A DNA stretch of 9,771 nt from Deltaproteobacteria bacterium (GTDB taxonomy: Bacteria; Desulfobacterota; Desulfobacteria; Desulfobacterales; UBA11574). The stretch is taken from positions 1-9,771 of the forward strand of contig JAFDCA010000165.1 of the NCBI GenBank assembly GCA_019313025.1, in the 5' to 3' direction. Below are positions 1 through 6,089 of this stretch, one piece after another. The notes below the pieces were generated by a model. It did not search any database. It was not told where the DNA came from and was given only the letters and a program-made list of their open reading frames with translations. Position 1 is the stretch's first letter; every line of letters starts with the position of its first letter. Made by a program: the position numbers and the translations under genes.

Positions 1-419
1 TAAGCTTTCGAGAAGGCCCGGTGATTCTCGATGCGCTTGATCGGCTTGATTGTAAACCAGATCTGCTTATTTTCGACGGACAAGGTATCGCCCATCCATG
101 CCGCTTGGGGATTGCCAGCCATATTGGGCTGCTCACCGATTTTCCTTCCATCGGCTGTGCCAAATCCCGGTTGTGCGGGCAATATCAGGAACCGGACGTT
201 GAGCGCGGCAGCTATGTTCCCCTATTGGACAACGGCGGCACCATCGGTGCCATCGTGCGGACGCGAACCGGCGTTAAGCCGGTATTTGTATCAATAGGGC
301 ATCGCGTTGATTTAAAAACCAGTATCGATTATGTTTTGGGATGTTGTACGGGATACCGTCTGCCGGAGACCACTCGCAAAGCCCATCGCTTGGCGGCAGA
401 ATGGAAAAGTTCTCATTAG
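1..419 (+). CDS. nfi: Endonuclease V (deoxyinosine 3'-endonuclease), C-terminal part, cut by window edge
   Basis: Endonuclease V nicks DNA at the second phosphodiester bond 3' of deoxyinosine and starts repair of deaminated adenine in the cytoplasm. The first complete in-frame codon is at position 3, and the reading enters from the left edge with SFREGP. This matches the family's conserved SFRE block, whose Glu is a metal-binding catalytic residue. Next come FDGQGIAHP, which carries the second catalytic Asp, then the ASHIGLL and IGCAKSRL blocks and the late GHRV and GYRLPE-TR blocks. All lie in the order found in E. coli Nfi. About 139 residues are present of a usual 220-230, so the N-terminal part with the first catalytic Asp lies outside the window. 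The GTG at 21 is internal, not the start, because conserved residues precede it. The gene ends in TAG and faces the RdgC-like genes convergently, 74 bases away. One small oddity is HPCRLG where E. coli has HPRRLG. Confidence 0.95.
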   Translation, partial: SFREGPVILDALDRLDCKPDLLIFDGQGIAHPCRLGIASHIGLLTDFPSIGCAKSRLCGQYQEPDVERGSYVPLLDNGGTIGAIVRTRTGVKPVFVSIGHRVDLKTSIDYVLGCCTGYRLPETTRKAHRLAAEWKSSH

Positions 420-439
420 ATGAGTTGGGGCGTTTCGTT

Positions 440-457
440 TGAAAAAAAGCTTTTTCA
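440..457. repeat. Short A/T-rich inverted repeat between convergent genes
   Basis: Seven bases TGAAAAA (440-446) are mirrored by TTTTTCA (451-457) around a four-base loop. It sits in the 74-base gap between the end of nfi and the end of the RdgC-like pair. It is AT-only except at the base of the stem, so it is a weak candidate for a transcription end on either strand. I see no GC-rich terminator in this gap. Confidence 0.3.
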
Positions 458-493
458 CATGAGCGATCCGACAAATCAAAAGACCCCGATCCA

Positions 494-1030
494 TCAGTTA
501 GATGTTGTGGATTTTGCCCATTTCTGGATTCGGGACAATGTTTGATGTGGCCATGTGTTCGATAAACGCAAATGAATGAAATGGGAAAAAAGAAGATTAA
601 TAAGCCCAATGGCTTTTTCTATAAGATAAACTTTTTCGATGACAACCCCTTCGAGGTCTTCCGGTGCTTCCATTGGTCCGGTCTCCGGCAGTTTCAGGTT
701 GGAGATGTTAAGGCTTTCCCCTTTGACTCTAAATTCCCAATTTTGAACACCGGCTTTATAGGACACGTGTATTTCAGTAACCAAAGCGCCTTTTGTAAGG
801 GCCACCCGTCCTTCTTCCAGACTGGCATTATCCCCTTTAATGGTGATGCTCTCTTTAGCGTTGTTAAGAGTATTTTCAAGGACCATCCGATTTCCAACGG
901 TTAAAGATACAAAATCCTGATCAAGTTGGCGAAACCAGCCCTGATCGGTTTCAATCATGTACCACAACCATGTTAGAAACTCATTTCCCAAGAATTTGTA
1001 ACGGTTATATGCGACAGCGGTATCCAGCAT
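494..1030 (-). CDS. RdgC-like protein, C-terminal half as a separate reading frame
   Basis: This 178-residue protein appears to carry the second half of an RdgC-type fold. RdgC proteins form rings that bind double-stranded DNA and modulate RecA. Residues around 60-120 (ITIKGDN, then GALVTEI, then WEFRVKG) align by eye with the E. coli RdgC stretch that runs from its AKKQDL block through the VVTKL strand. The leucine-rich helix near the end (VYLIEKAIGLINLLF) resembles the RdgC C-terminal helix. An N-terminal block, FLGNEFLTWLW at about 14-24, has no E. coli counterpart that I recognise. The ATG at 1030 is preceded by a strong SD, GAGGA, with 7-base spacing, lying inside the end of the upstream frame. 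The upstream stop TAA is three bases before this ATG and in the same frame, so translation is probably coupled. The RdgC relationship is inferred from weak by-eye similarity plus adjacency, and the protein could be a partner subunit instead. Confidence 0.65.
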   Translation of the reverse strand: MLDTAVAYNRYKFLGNEFLTWLWYMIETDQGWFRQLDQDFVSLTVGNRMVLENTLNNAKESITIKGDNASLEEGRVALTKGALVTEIHVSYKAGVQNWEFRVKGESLNISNLKLPETGPMEAPEDLEGVVIEKVYLIEKAIGLINLLFSHFIHLRLSNTWPHQTLSRIQKWAKSTTSN

Positions 1031-1033
1031 CCG

Positions 1034-1648
1034 TTATTCCTCAGATCGAATTTTGGGCAGGTTTCTTAAAAGATCACGTTCTTTATCCGAAAGCCCGGCC
1101 TTAAGACCAGCCGTGGTATAGGGAAACAGGCGGATCAGTTGCAGGTGAAAGGTTTGGATAAAGAGTGTTTCTAAGGCTTCATTGGCTGCTTTTAAATTGG
1201 AAAAGAACCACAAAGAAGCGGTATCGTACTCCCACACCACATCATAAACATTCGGTGTGGCCGGAATTCGACGGATGAGGGTGTTGACAACATGATCCTT
1301 GATGGATTTTTTTTCATTCCCGGATAAATAGTGCCGGCCGGTATCTGCCTGGCGTTTGGCAACGTAAAGGGCATAATGTTTCTGAACCAGCTTTGGCGGA
1401 ATCGATTTTTTGTCGATCCGCAGGGCGAATACCATATAGGCTCCAAAAACAAATGAATAGCCCTCAAAATCGGGCGTATACGGCGTCTCGAAGGACGTCC
1501 AGCCGGCGGTGGCTTCAGAGCCGTCGTCCTCGATTTTTGGAACGGCATGTTTTTTAAGACCCTGGTAGACGGTTTCATGAACAGAACCTTCCAGTTGGCC
1601 GGTCACTTGATAGCGTGTGATGGACATGCGTGATGAAAGAAGACCCAT
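1034..1648 (-). CDS. rdgC: RdgC-like recombination-associated protein, N-terminal half
   Basis: This is a 204-residue protein beginning MGLLSSRMSITRY. The clearest RdgC signature is at about residues 110-160. There a KKSIKDHVVNTLIRRIP block corresponds to KDSLKDEVLHSLLPRAF of E. coli RdgC. It is followed by a strand (VVWEYDTASLWFFS) and a helix-loop (KAANEALETLF, then LIRLFPYTT) matching the E. coli segment that ends LPVVPL. GWTSFE near residues 48-53 corresponds to the GWVPP block. The usual RdgC is about 300 residues in one chain; here the chain stops with TAA at 1036-1034 and resumes in the same frame at 1030. I chose the ATG at 1648 over the upstream in-frame ATG at 1702. The MGLLSS beginning fits what I recall of deltaproteobacterial relatives, and the longer form would start upstream of the likely promoter. 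Its SD is weak (AAAGAAT). Expected role: cytoplasmic DNA binding and modulation of RecA-dependent recombination; function of the split form is unknown. Confidence 0.7.
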   Translation of the reverse strand: MGLLSSRMSITRYQVTGQLEGSVHETVYQGLKKHAVPKIEDDGSEATAGWTSFETPYTPDFEGYSFVFGAYMVFALRIDKKSIPPKLVQKHYALYVAKRQADTGRHYLSGNEKKSIKDHVVNTLIRRIPATPNVYDVVWEYDTASLWFFSNLKAANEALETLFIQTFHLQLIRLFPYTTAGLKAGLSDKERDLLRNLPKIRSEE

Positions 1649-1658
1649 AATATTCTTT

Positions 1659-1687
1659 TTTATAATAAGATAAATTTTCAGTGTGAA
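1659..1687 (-). promoter_or_regulatory. Possible sigma70-type promoter for the RdgC-like pair
   Basis: Reading the minus strand, TTCACA (1687-1682) and TATAAA (1664-1659) are separated by 17 bases, each one mismatch from the consensus boxes. The expected start of transcription (about 1652) would lie only a few bases before the ATG at 1648. The message would then be nearly leaderless, or an upstream promoter is used instead. The rest of the 107-base gap to the preceding gene shows no clear terminator. Confidence 0.35.
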
Positions 1688-1755
1688 AAAATCGCGCAGC
1701 AAGTTGTGTGGAAAATGCTATAGCGCGTTTGGGGGTCGGTTACAAGTCATAATGT

Positions 1756-2529
1756 TTAGGATTTAGATCCTAACGTAAATTGAGCACATAAAGGGAAATG
1801 ATCCGATAGGTAAATATTTTTAAAGGTGTCCTGGATAACCTTGCTGTTTATTAATGTCATCTTCCCTCGAAAGAGAATCCAGTCAATGGCATCTCCGTCT
1901 GTATTTCCGGTAAATCCGTGATGGGTTCCCGTAAAAGGTTTTTTAAAGGCGTTTTTGAAATAAGATTCTTTTGGGGCTGTCTTGTTCTCCTGTCCGGTAA
2001 AAATGTTATAACATGGACTGAAGGGTGCCGCATTAAAATCTCCCGTGAGAATAGCAGGAATATCGCGAGGAAGATGTGACAGCCTATCAAGAATGAGTTT
2101 GGCGCTTTTAATCTGAACCGAAACGTCAAAATCAAGATGCGTATTGATACATATCACTTGACGGCGGTCTGTTTCGAACATTCCCATGGTGCATTGTCTC
2201 GGCCAGATGCTTTTTCGATAACGGCTCGGCACCAAGGGGGTTGGGCTTAAAAAAAAATGTTCATAGTAGATGCAGTGCCAGTCTTTTTGATAAAAGATAA
2301 CGTTGTTTTGCCAGAAAGGGGGTGAAGGGCTTCGTTTCCCGACGTAGTTGTATTCCGTCAAAATATTGTGGAGAAAAGCAATCTGGAAGTCATTTGCTTC
2401 CTGAAAACAGATCAATTCCGTACGATATTTTTCAAGAAACGGCTGAAAGCCTTTCTTCCGATATCGCCAGCTGTTGGTACCGTCATCTGCCAGCCCGAAA
2501 CGCAAGTTTAGCGTCAAAACAGAAAACAT
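1756..2529 (-). CDS. Endonuclease/exonuclease/phosphatase (EEP) superfamily hydrolase
   Basis: This is a 257-residue metal-dependent phosphodiesterase or phosphomonoesterase of the DNase I/exonuclease III fold. The active-site motifs appear in the correct order. They are LTLNLR with Asn8, CFQEA with metal-ligand Glu44, INTHLD with Asn129 and His131, TGDFN with Asp164 and Asn166, IDWILF with Asp216, and the terminal SDHFP with Asp243 and His244. No signal peptide or membrane segment is seen, so it is probably cytoplasmic. The ATG at 2529 is favoured because the fold begins almost immediately. I see no good SD, and the CYTH gene stops 15 bases upstream, so translation is probably coupled to it. 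The family includes DNases, RNases, sphingomyelinases and sugar-phosphate phosphatases. Nothing in the sequence identifies the substrate, and neither a membrane anchor nor an extra domain is present to help. Confidence 0.88.
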   Translation of the reverse strand: MFSVLTLNLRFGLADDGTNSWRYRKKGFQPFLEKYRTELICFQEANDFQIAFLHNILTEYNYVGKRSPSPPFWQNNVIFYQKDWHCIYYEHFFLSPTPLVPSRYRKSIWPRQCTMGMFETDRRQVICINTHLDFDVSVQIKSAKLILDRLSHLPRDIPAILTGDFNAAPFSPCYNIFTGQENKTAPKESYFKNAFKKPFTGTHHGFTGNTDGDAIDWILFRGKMTLINSKVIQDTFKNIYLSDHFPLCAQFTLGSKS

Positions 2530-2544
2530 AGTATTGTTTTTGGG

Positions 2545-3156
2545 TTAGGGGGCATCCGCTTCGATAAGGTTGAGATATTGAGCCATATCGAACCGGATAT
2601 GGTTAAAGTTAGCGAATGTGATATCATAAAACGAAAGATTTAATTGGCGCTTTATGATATCAAAGATCGCGAGGTAGTTTAAAAGAATCCGTTTTTTCCA
2701 CAAAAAGCCAATTTGGGAAGCCAGTTGTTGGATCGATTCTTTTTTACCCTCGATTTCAAGAAAATTGCCGTAGGGCAGGGTGTCCAAACAAAGGTGCGTA
2801 TCGTCAAACACATAAGTTTCTCGCCATTTTTCATATACTTGCTCCTCCCGAAATCCCAAAGATTTCAGAATATGTTCCATGGTATCAAAATCACTGACTT
2901 CAACTTCGAACTCTTGTAAGATTTTAAAATGATTGTCTTTAAAAAGGGGGGGGGATTTATAAGTCAGCGTAATTTTCTTGTCCTTACGCAGTCTCAAGAG
3001 AGAATTTTTTTGAATCAGGGATTTTTCGGCGTCTTCGAATCGTATGTTGGTTTCAAAGGTCCGATGTTTAAAAGCAGCGCCAAGGTCCATCAAGCGGGTT
3101 CTTATGGGGTCTATATTCGGCAAATAAAATTTTACTTCGGTTTCTAAATGTTCCAT
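2545..3156 (-). CDS. CYTH-domain protein (class IV adenylate cyclase / triphosphatase family)
   Basis: CYTH proteins form an eight-stranded tunnel that binds triphosphates. Members are class IV adenylate cyclases (CyaB), thiamine triphosphatases and other tri/polyphosphatases. The 203-residue protein opens with the diagnostic ExExK motif (ETEVK, residues 5-9). It continues with LRLRKDK (54-60), LTYKSP (64-69), EFEVEV (82-87), KWRETYVF (110-117) and the strand LPYGNFLEIEG (127-137) carrying acidic metal ligands. After KRILLNYLAIF there are about 40 extra residues, including an FYDITFANF stretch, beyond the minimal domain. An in-frame upstream start at 3288 is rejected because ExExK should be near the N-terminus and a promoter lies inside that extension. 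The SD is AAGG, eight bases before the ATG at 3156. It is probably the first gene of an operon with the EEP gene. Whether it makes cAMP or hydrolyses a triphosphate cannot be read from the sequence. Confidence 0.88.
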   Translation of the reverse strand: MEHLETEVKFYLPNIDPIRTRLMDLGAAFKHRTFETNIRFEDAEKSLIQKNSLLRLRKDKKITLTYKSPPLFKDNHFKILQEFEVEVSDFDTMEHILKSLGFREEQVYEKWRETYVFDDTHLCLDTLPYGNFLEIEGKKESIQQLASQIGFLWKKRILLNYLAIFDIIKRQLNLSFYDITFANFNHIRFDMAQYLNLIEADAP

Positions 3157-3225
3157 AGGGTTAACCTTTTTTACCCCAAATAATGAATCAATCAGCAAGT
3201 TATTTTGAAAACAACGTGCTTCAAA

Positions 3226-3254
3226 TATATAGTAGAAATCATTAATGGTGTCAA
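3226..3254 (-). promoter_or_regulatory. Sigma70-type promoter for the CYTH-EEP operon
   Basis: On the minus strand a perfect -35 box TTGACA (3254-3249) is followed after 17 bases by TATATA (3231-3226). The predicted start near 3219 gives a leader of about 60 bases before the ATG at 3156. This position also supports the shorter start of the CYTH gene. I see no obvious operator or riboswitch fold in the leader. Confidence 0.65.
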
Positions 3255-3281
3255 ATCCGGGATCGGCTAGCGATTTTTCCC

Positions 3282-3309
3282 TTGACACGGTTATGTTTTC
3301 TATTATATT
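3282..3309 (+). promoter_or_regulatory. Sigma70-type promoter for rplM-rpsI
   Basis: A perfect TTGACA (3282-3287) and TATATT (3304-3309) are separated by 16 bases. The predicted start near 3316 lies just before the SD at 3325, so the leader is very short, about 25 bases. That leaves little room for a leader-based control structure. The -35 boxes of this promoter and of the divergent CYTH promoter are 27 bases apart. Confidence 0.7.
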
Positions 3310-3339
3310 TGATGGGTTTTATTCAAAGGAGAAAAACAG

Positions 3340-3774
3340 GTGAAAAAGTATACATATAGTGCAAAAAACACCGACCACCAAGGACGATGGTATCTGGTGG
3401 ATGCCGAAAATGCGATTCTAGGTAGACTCGCCAGTACCGTTGCAGCCCGCCTTCGAGGAAAACACAACCCGCTTTTTACCCCCCATGTGGATACCGGAGA
3501 TTGGATTATTGTCATCAATGCGGATAAGGTTGCGCTCACCGGAAGGAAATGGGATCAAAAAAATTATTACCGGCACAGCGGCTACATCGGAGGTCTTAAA
3601 ACCATAACGGCCAAAAAGCTTATTGAAAAAAGACCTGAAGACCTCATTCGATTTGCCGTTAAGGGCATGTTGCCAAAAAACAGATTGGGGAGAAAACTGT
3701 TTAAAAAATTAAAGGTTTATTCCGGAGATCAGCACCCCCATGAAGCGCAGCAACCGGAGATTCTTGAAATTTAA
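3340..3774 (+). CDS. rplM: 50S ribosomal protein L13
   Basis: L13 is an early-assembling protein of the large ribosomal subunit that binds 23S rRNA. The 144-residue length equals the family norm. Diagnostic blocks are seen in order: [16 protein letters not shown] (about 17-32), [11 protein letters not shown] (34-44), [14 protein letters not shown] (51-64), [20 protein letters not shown] (66-85), and the C-terminal [10 protein letters not shown] and [14 protein letters not shown] segments. It starts with GTG at 3340, preceded by a strong AAAGGAG at 3325-3331 with eight-base spacing. It forms the standard two-gene operon with rpsI, which begins 38 bases downstream. Nothing is unusual in the protein. 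Confidence 0.98.
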   Translation: MKKYTYSAKNTDHQGRWYLVDAENAILGRLASTVAARLRGKHNPLFTPHVDTGDWIIVINADKVALTGRKWDQKNYYRHSGYIGGLKTITAKKLIEKRPEDLIRFAVKGMLPKNRLGRKLFKKLKVYSGDQHPHEAQQPEILEI

Positions 3775-3812
3775 ATAAACCACTACGTAAATTCTTCAAA
3801 TTGAGGAGTTAT

Positions 3813-4208
3813 ATGGACAAGGAAAACGTTTATTATTCAACTGGAAAACGAAAAAGTTCCGTTGCCAGAACATGGTTAACACCGGGTAGCGGTGAAATTA
3901 TTGTCAACAATAAGCCCATAGAAAAATATTTTAAGATCGAGTCTGTACAGGCCGTTGTGAAACAACCGCTTGTTTTGACCAATACCCTTGAAGCATTTGA
4001 TGTGAAAACCAAAGTTGTCGGCGGCGGATTTTCGGGTCAGGCTGGTGCAATTCGACATGGCATTACAAGGGCGCTCATACTCGCCAATCCAGATTTAAGA
4101 AAGGCGCTGAAAAAAGCCGGTTTTGTTCGACGGGATCCCAGGGTCAAGGAAAGAAAAAAATACGGGCAAAAAGGTGCTCGGGCTCGTTTCCAATTCTCGA
4201 AACGCTAA
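3813..4208 (+). CDS. rpsI: 30S ribosomal protein S9
   Basis: S9 belongs to the head of the small subunit, and its C-terminal tail reaches the P-site tRNA. The 131-residue protein shows [11 protein letters not shown] (about 9-19), the turn [18 protein letters not shown] (22-39), the [19 protein letters not shown] block (69-87), [13 protein letters not shown] (107-119), and the conserved terminal QFSKR ending in the Lys-Arg pair. The start is the ATG at 3813, five bases after GAGGAG (3803-3808). A TTG four codons earlier overlaps this SD and is not credible. The gene is in an operon with rplM and is followed by a hairpin terminator about 25 bases after the stop. Confidence 0.98.
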   Translation: MDKENVYYSTGKRKSSVARTWLTPGSGEIIVNNKPIEKYFKIESVQAVVKQPLVLTNTLEAFDVKTKVVGGGFSGQAGAIRHGITRALILANPDLRKALKKAGFVRRDPRVKERKKYGQKGARARFQFSKR

Positions 4209-4227
4209 AATTCTTTTTCCGACCTTC

Positions 4228-4266
4228 AAAAAGGGAGCGGAGGATCTTCCCGCTCCCGTTATTCTT
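4228..4266. terminator. Bidirectional intrinsic terminator between rpsI and the ABC-crotonase operon
   Basis: An eight-base perfect GC-rich stem, GGGAGCGG (4233-4240) with CCGCTCCC (4250-4257), encloses a nine-base loop. On the minus strand the hairpin begins one base after the stop codon of the crotonase gene and is followed by five T's (4232-4228), the classical arrangement. On the plus strand it follows rpsI and leads into the T-rich GTTATTCTT, a weaker tail, so it probably serves both converging operons. Confidence 0.8.
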
Positions 4267-5041
4267 GCCGTTTTTTCCACTCAGGTGATCGTTTTTCAAG
4301 AAAAGCCTTCATGCCTTCCTGGGCGTCTTCATCCAGGCAGTTCATGGCAATTGCTTGGGTTGCATATTCGTAAGCTGAAGGTTCATTTAGATCTATCTGG
4401 CTGTAAAATACCTGCTTGCCAAAAGCGAGGGTATAGCGGCTGTATTGCGCCATTCCCATGGCCAGGCTTTTGGTTTCTTGGAAAAGCTTATCCGCAGAGA
4501 CGACCTGATTCACCAGACCGAACCTTTCAGCTTCATGAGCCGAGACAAATCGACCCGTCAACAGCATTTCCATGGCCCTTCTTCGTCCGATAACCCTGAC
4601 AAGGGGAACAGCCGGGGTCGTGCAGAAAAGGCCTATTTTTGCACCCGGTGTGGCAAATTGGGCCCCGGTTTCTGCAATGGCAAGATCGCAGGCAGCAACA
4701 AGTTGGCATCCTGCTGCCGTTGCAATGCCGTGAACCTGAGCAATGACGGGCTGTGGAAGTTTTTGAAGGGTTTGCATCATCTTTGCACATACCGAAAAAA
4801 TGGTATAAAAATGCTGGATTTCCAGGTCCGTCCCAACCATATCTTTAAGGTTGTGTCCTGCACAGAATGCCGGGCCTTTTCCGCTAATAACGACGACGTG
4901 GATGCTCTGATCTTGTTCGATGGTTTTTAGTTTGCCGAGCATATCATTCATCACTTCGAGAGAGAGTGCATTCCGTGTGTCGGGACGATTCAATGTCAGC
5001 CATCCAATGGGTCCGTCCTTTTCAAGCAATACAGGTTCCAT
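4259..5041 (-). CDS. Enoyl-CoA hydratase/isomerase (crotonase) family protein, ECHDC3-like
   Basis: This is a 260-residue crotonase-fold protein. These enzymes bind acyl-CoA in the cytoplasm and stabilise an enolate in an oxyanion hole. The oxyanion-hole segments are seen as FCAGHNLKDM (59-68) and GIATAAGCQLVAACDLA (105-121). TPGAKIGLFCTTPAVPL follows, and EGMKAFLEKRSPEW closes the protein. The pattern, including LFCTTP and the KR-P-W end, closely resembles ECHDC3 proteins. The two glutamates that catalyse hydration in classical enoyl-CoA hydratase are replaced by Gln113 and Gly133, so hydratase activity is doubtful. The ATG at 5041 has a strong GGAGGA SD and lies 20 bases after the stop of the upstream ABC ATPase gene, so it is probably the last gene of that operon. 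The actual reaction and substrate are unknown. Isomerase, thioesterase or non-catalytic roles are all possible. Confidence 0.88.
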   Translation of the reverse strand: MEPVLLEKDGPIGWLTLNRPDTRNALSLEVMNDMLGKLKTIEQDQSIHVVVISGKGPAFCAGHNLKDMVGTDLEIQHFYTIFSVCAKMMQTLQKLPQPVIAQVHGIATAAGCQLVAACDLAIAETGAQFATPGAKIGLFCTTPAVPLVRVIGRRRAMEMLLTGRFVSAHEAERFGLVNQVVSADKLFQETKSLAMGMAQYSRYTLAFGKQVFYSQIDLNEPSAYEYATQAIAMNCLDEDAQEGMKAFLEKRSPEWKKRQE

Positions 5042-5061
5042 ATATTTTCCTCCATATTATA

Positions 5062-6051
5062 CTAAATATTTTTCGCGACCTTCCAGCATCTGACAAAATG
5101 ATTGTCTCCAATGTTTTCAAAAGCCATCTTATCTTTTCGACAAGTTGTTTCAGCCATGGAACATCTGTCCTGATATTTGCATCCTTTGGAAACAGCATCT
5201 AATTCGCCGATGTAACCATTGGAAGATTTAACATGCCATTTTTTATCCAGGTCCGGGTCGGGAATCGCCGATAGCAGGGATCTGGTATAGGGGTGGTGGG
5301 GATGATGAAAAATATCCTCTGACGATGCAAGCTCCATGATATGCCCCTTATACATCACTGAAATAAAATCGCACAGATACCCCACAACGTTAAGATCATG
5401 TGAGATAAACAGATAGCTTAACCCCAGATGATCCTGAAGGTCTTTTAGAAGATTGATAATCTGGGCCTGAATGGAAACATCCAAAGCGGAGACCGGTTCA
5501 TCACAAACGATCAATGACGGTTCCACGCTCAGGGCCCTGGCAATGCCGATGCGCTGGCGTTGGCCGCCGCTGAATTCATGGGGATATCGGTCGGCACTGT
5601 CCGGAGACATTCCCACCATCGACAGAAGGGTTTCGAGGCGCTGTTTACGATTTGTTGCGTATTTATTGCCCAGAATTCGAATCCCTTCTTCGATGGACTG
5701 TCCGATGGTCATACGGGGATTCAGTGATCCGAATGGATCCTGGAAAATGATCTGTATCTCTTTTCGATACGGCTTCATCTGTTTTTCGGAGAATCGGCTG
5801 ATATCGATACGTTGAAAAATAATTTTTCCAGAATCCGATTCCAGCAGTTTCAAGATAAGACGGGCCACCGTTGTTTTTCCACAGCCGCTTTCTCCCACGA
5901 GGCCCAGGGTTTTTCCTTGTTCGATGTTAAAGCTCACGCCGTCAACGGCTTTTACCCACCCGGTGACTTTTTGTAAAAAACCCCGGCGGATCGGAAAGTA
6001 TTTTTTCAATCCTTCTGTGCGAAGAATGACGTTATTATTTTCTGATTCCAT
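5062..6051 (-). CDS. Opp/Dpp-family ABC transporter ATPase, OppF/DppF position
   Basis: This is one of two nucleotide-binding subunits that power a peptide/opine/nickel-type importer at the cytoplasmic face of the inner membrane. In 329 residues the motifs are Walker A GESGCGKT (53-60), the Q-loop FQDPFGSLNP (103-112), signature SGGQRQR (161-167), Walker B LIVCDEP (180-186), the D-loop SALD and the switch histidine ISHDL (His218). The N-terminal extension with YFPIRRGF (18-25) is typical of the F-type subunit. After HHPYTRSLL the C-terminal oligopeptide-transporter domain carries Cys291, Cys297, Cys304 and Cys322 in a CX5C-X6-C-X17-C array. This array is seen in many Opp/Dpp ATPases and is reported to bind an iron-sulfur cluster in some. 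The start ATG at 6051 has only a weak SD. It lies 38 bases after the D-type ATPase gene and 20 bases before the crotonase gene. The substrate is undetermined, hence no gene symbol. Confidence 0.95.
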   Translation of the reverse strand: MESENNNVILRTEGLKKYFPIRRGFLQKVTGWVKAVDGVSFNIEQGKTLGLVGESGCGKTTVARLILKLLESDSGKIIFQRIDISRFSEKQMKPYRKEIQIIFQDPFGSLNPRMTIGQSIEEGIRILGNKYATNRKQRLETLLSMVGMSPDSADRYPHEFSGGQRQRIGIARALSVEPSLIVCDEPVSALDVSIQAQIINLLKDLQDHLGLSYLFISHDLNVVGYLCDFISVMYKGHIMELASSEDIFHHPHHPYTRSLLSAIPDPDLDKKWHVKSSNGYIGELDAVSKGCKYQDRCSMAETTCRKDKMAFENIGDNHFVRCWKVAKNI

Positions 6052-6089
6052 ATATCTCTAATCTATTTTGTATGACTGTTGCAAGACGT

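Noticed and set aside
572..904. Plus-strand open frame of 110 codons antisense to the RdgC-like C-terminal half
   Set aside because: The minus-strand frame has a strong SD and RdgC-like features, and the plus-strand translation shows no family features.
1034..1036. Stop-codon recoding (selenocysteine or pyrrolysine) joining the RdgC-like halves
   Set aside because: The stop is TAA, which is not used for selenocysteine (TGA) or pyrrolysine (TAG), and a strong SD for restart is present instead.
1..1648. Anti-phage defence island made of endonuclease V, RdgC-like and EEP genes
   Set aside because: All are housekeeping-type repair or nuclease families, on different strands with separate controls. 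No hallmark defence domain or mobile-element trace is present.
1649..1702. Longer RdgC-like start at 1702
   Set aside because: The 18 added residues are Lys/Ile-rich and look like translated promoter DNA. MGLLSS at 1648 looks like the natural beginning.
3157..3288. N-terminal extension of the CYTH gene to an in-frame start at 3288
   Set aside because: The extension precedes the ExExK motif that normally sits at the very N-terminus, contains the likely promoter of the gene, and shows no domain features.
3310..3339. Riboswitch or autoregulatory L13-binding leader upstream of rplM
   Set aside because: The predicted leader is only about 25 bases and contains little beyond the SD, with no inverted repeat.
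4123..4593. Plus-strand open frame of 156 codons overlapping rpsI and the crotonase gene
   Set aside because: It lies across two well-supported genes and a terminator hairpin, and its translation shows no recognisable domain.
4445..4930. Plus-strand open frame of 161 codons, Cys-rich in places
   Set aside because: It is antisense to the crotonase gene, which is fully supported by motifs. It has no SD at its start and the Cys residues are not in a known metal-binding pattern.
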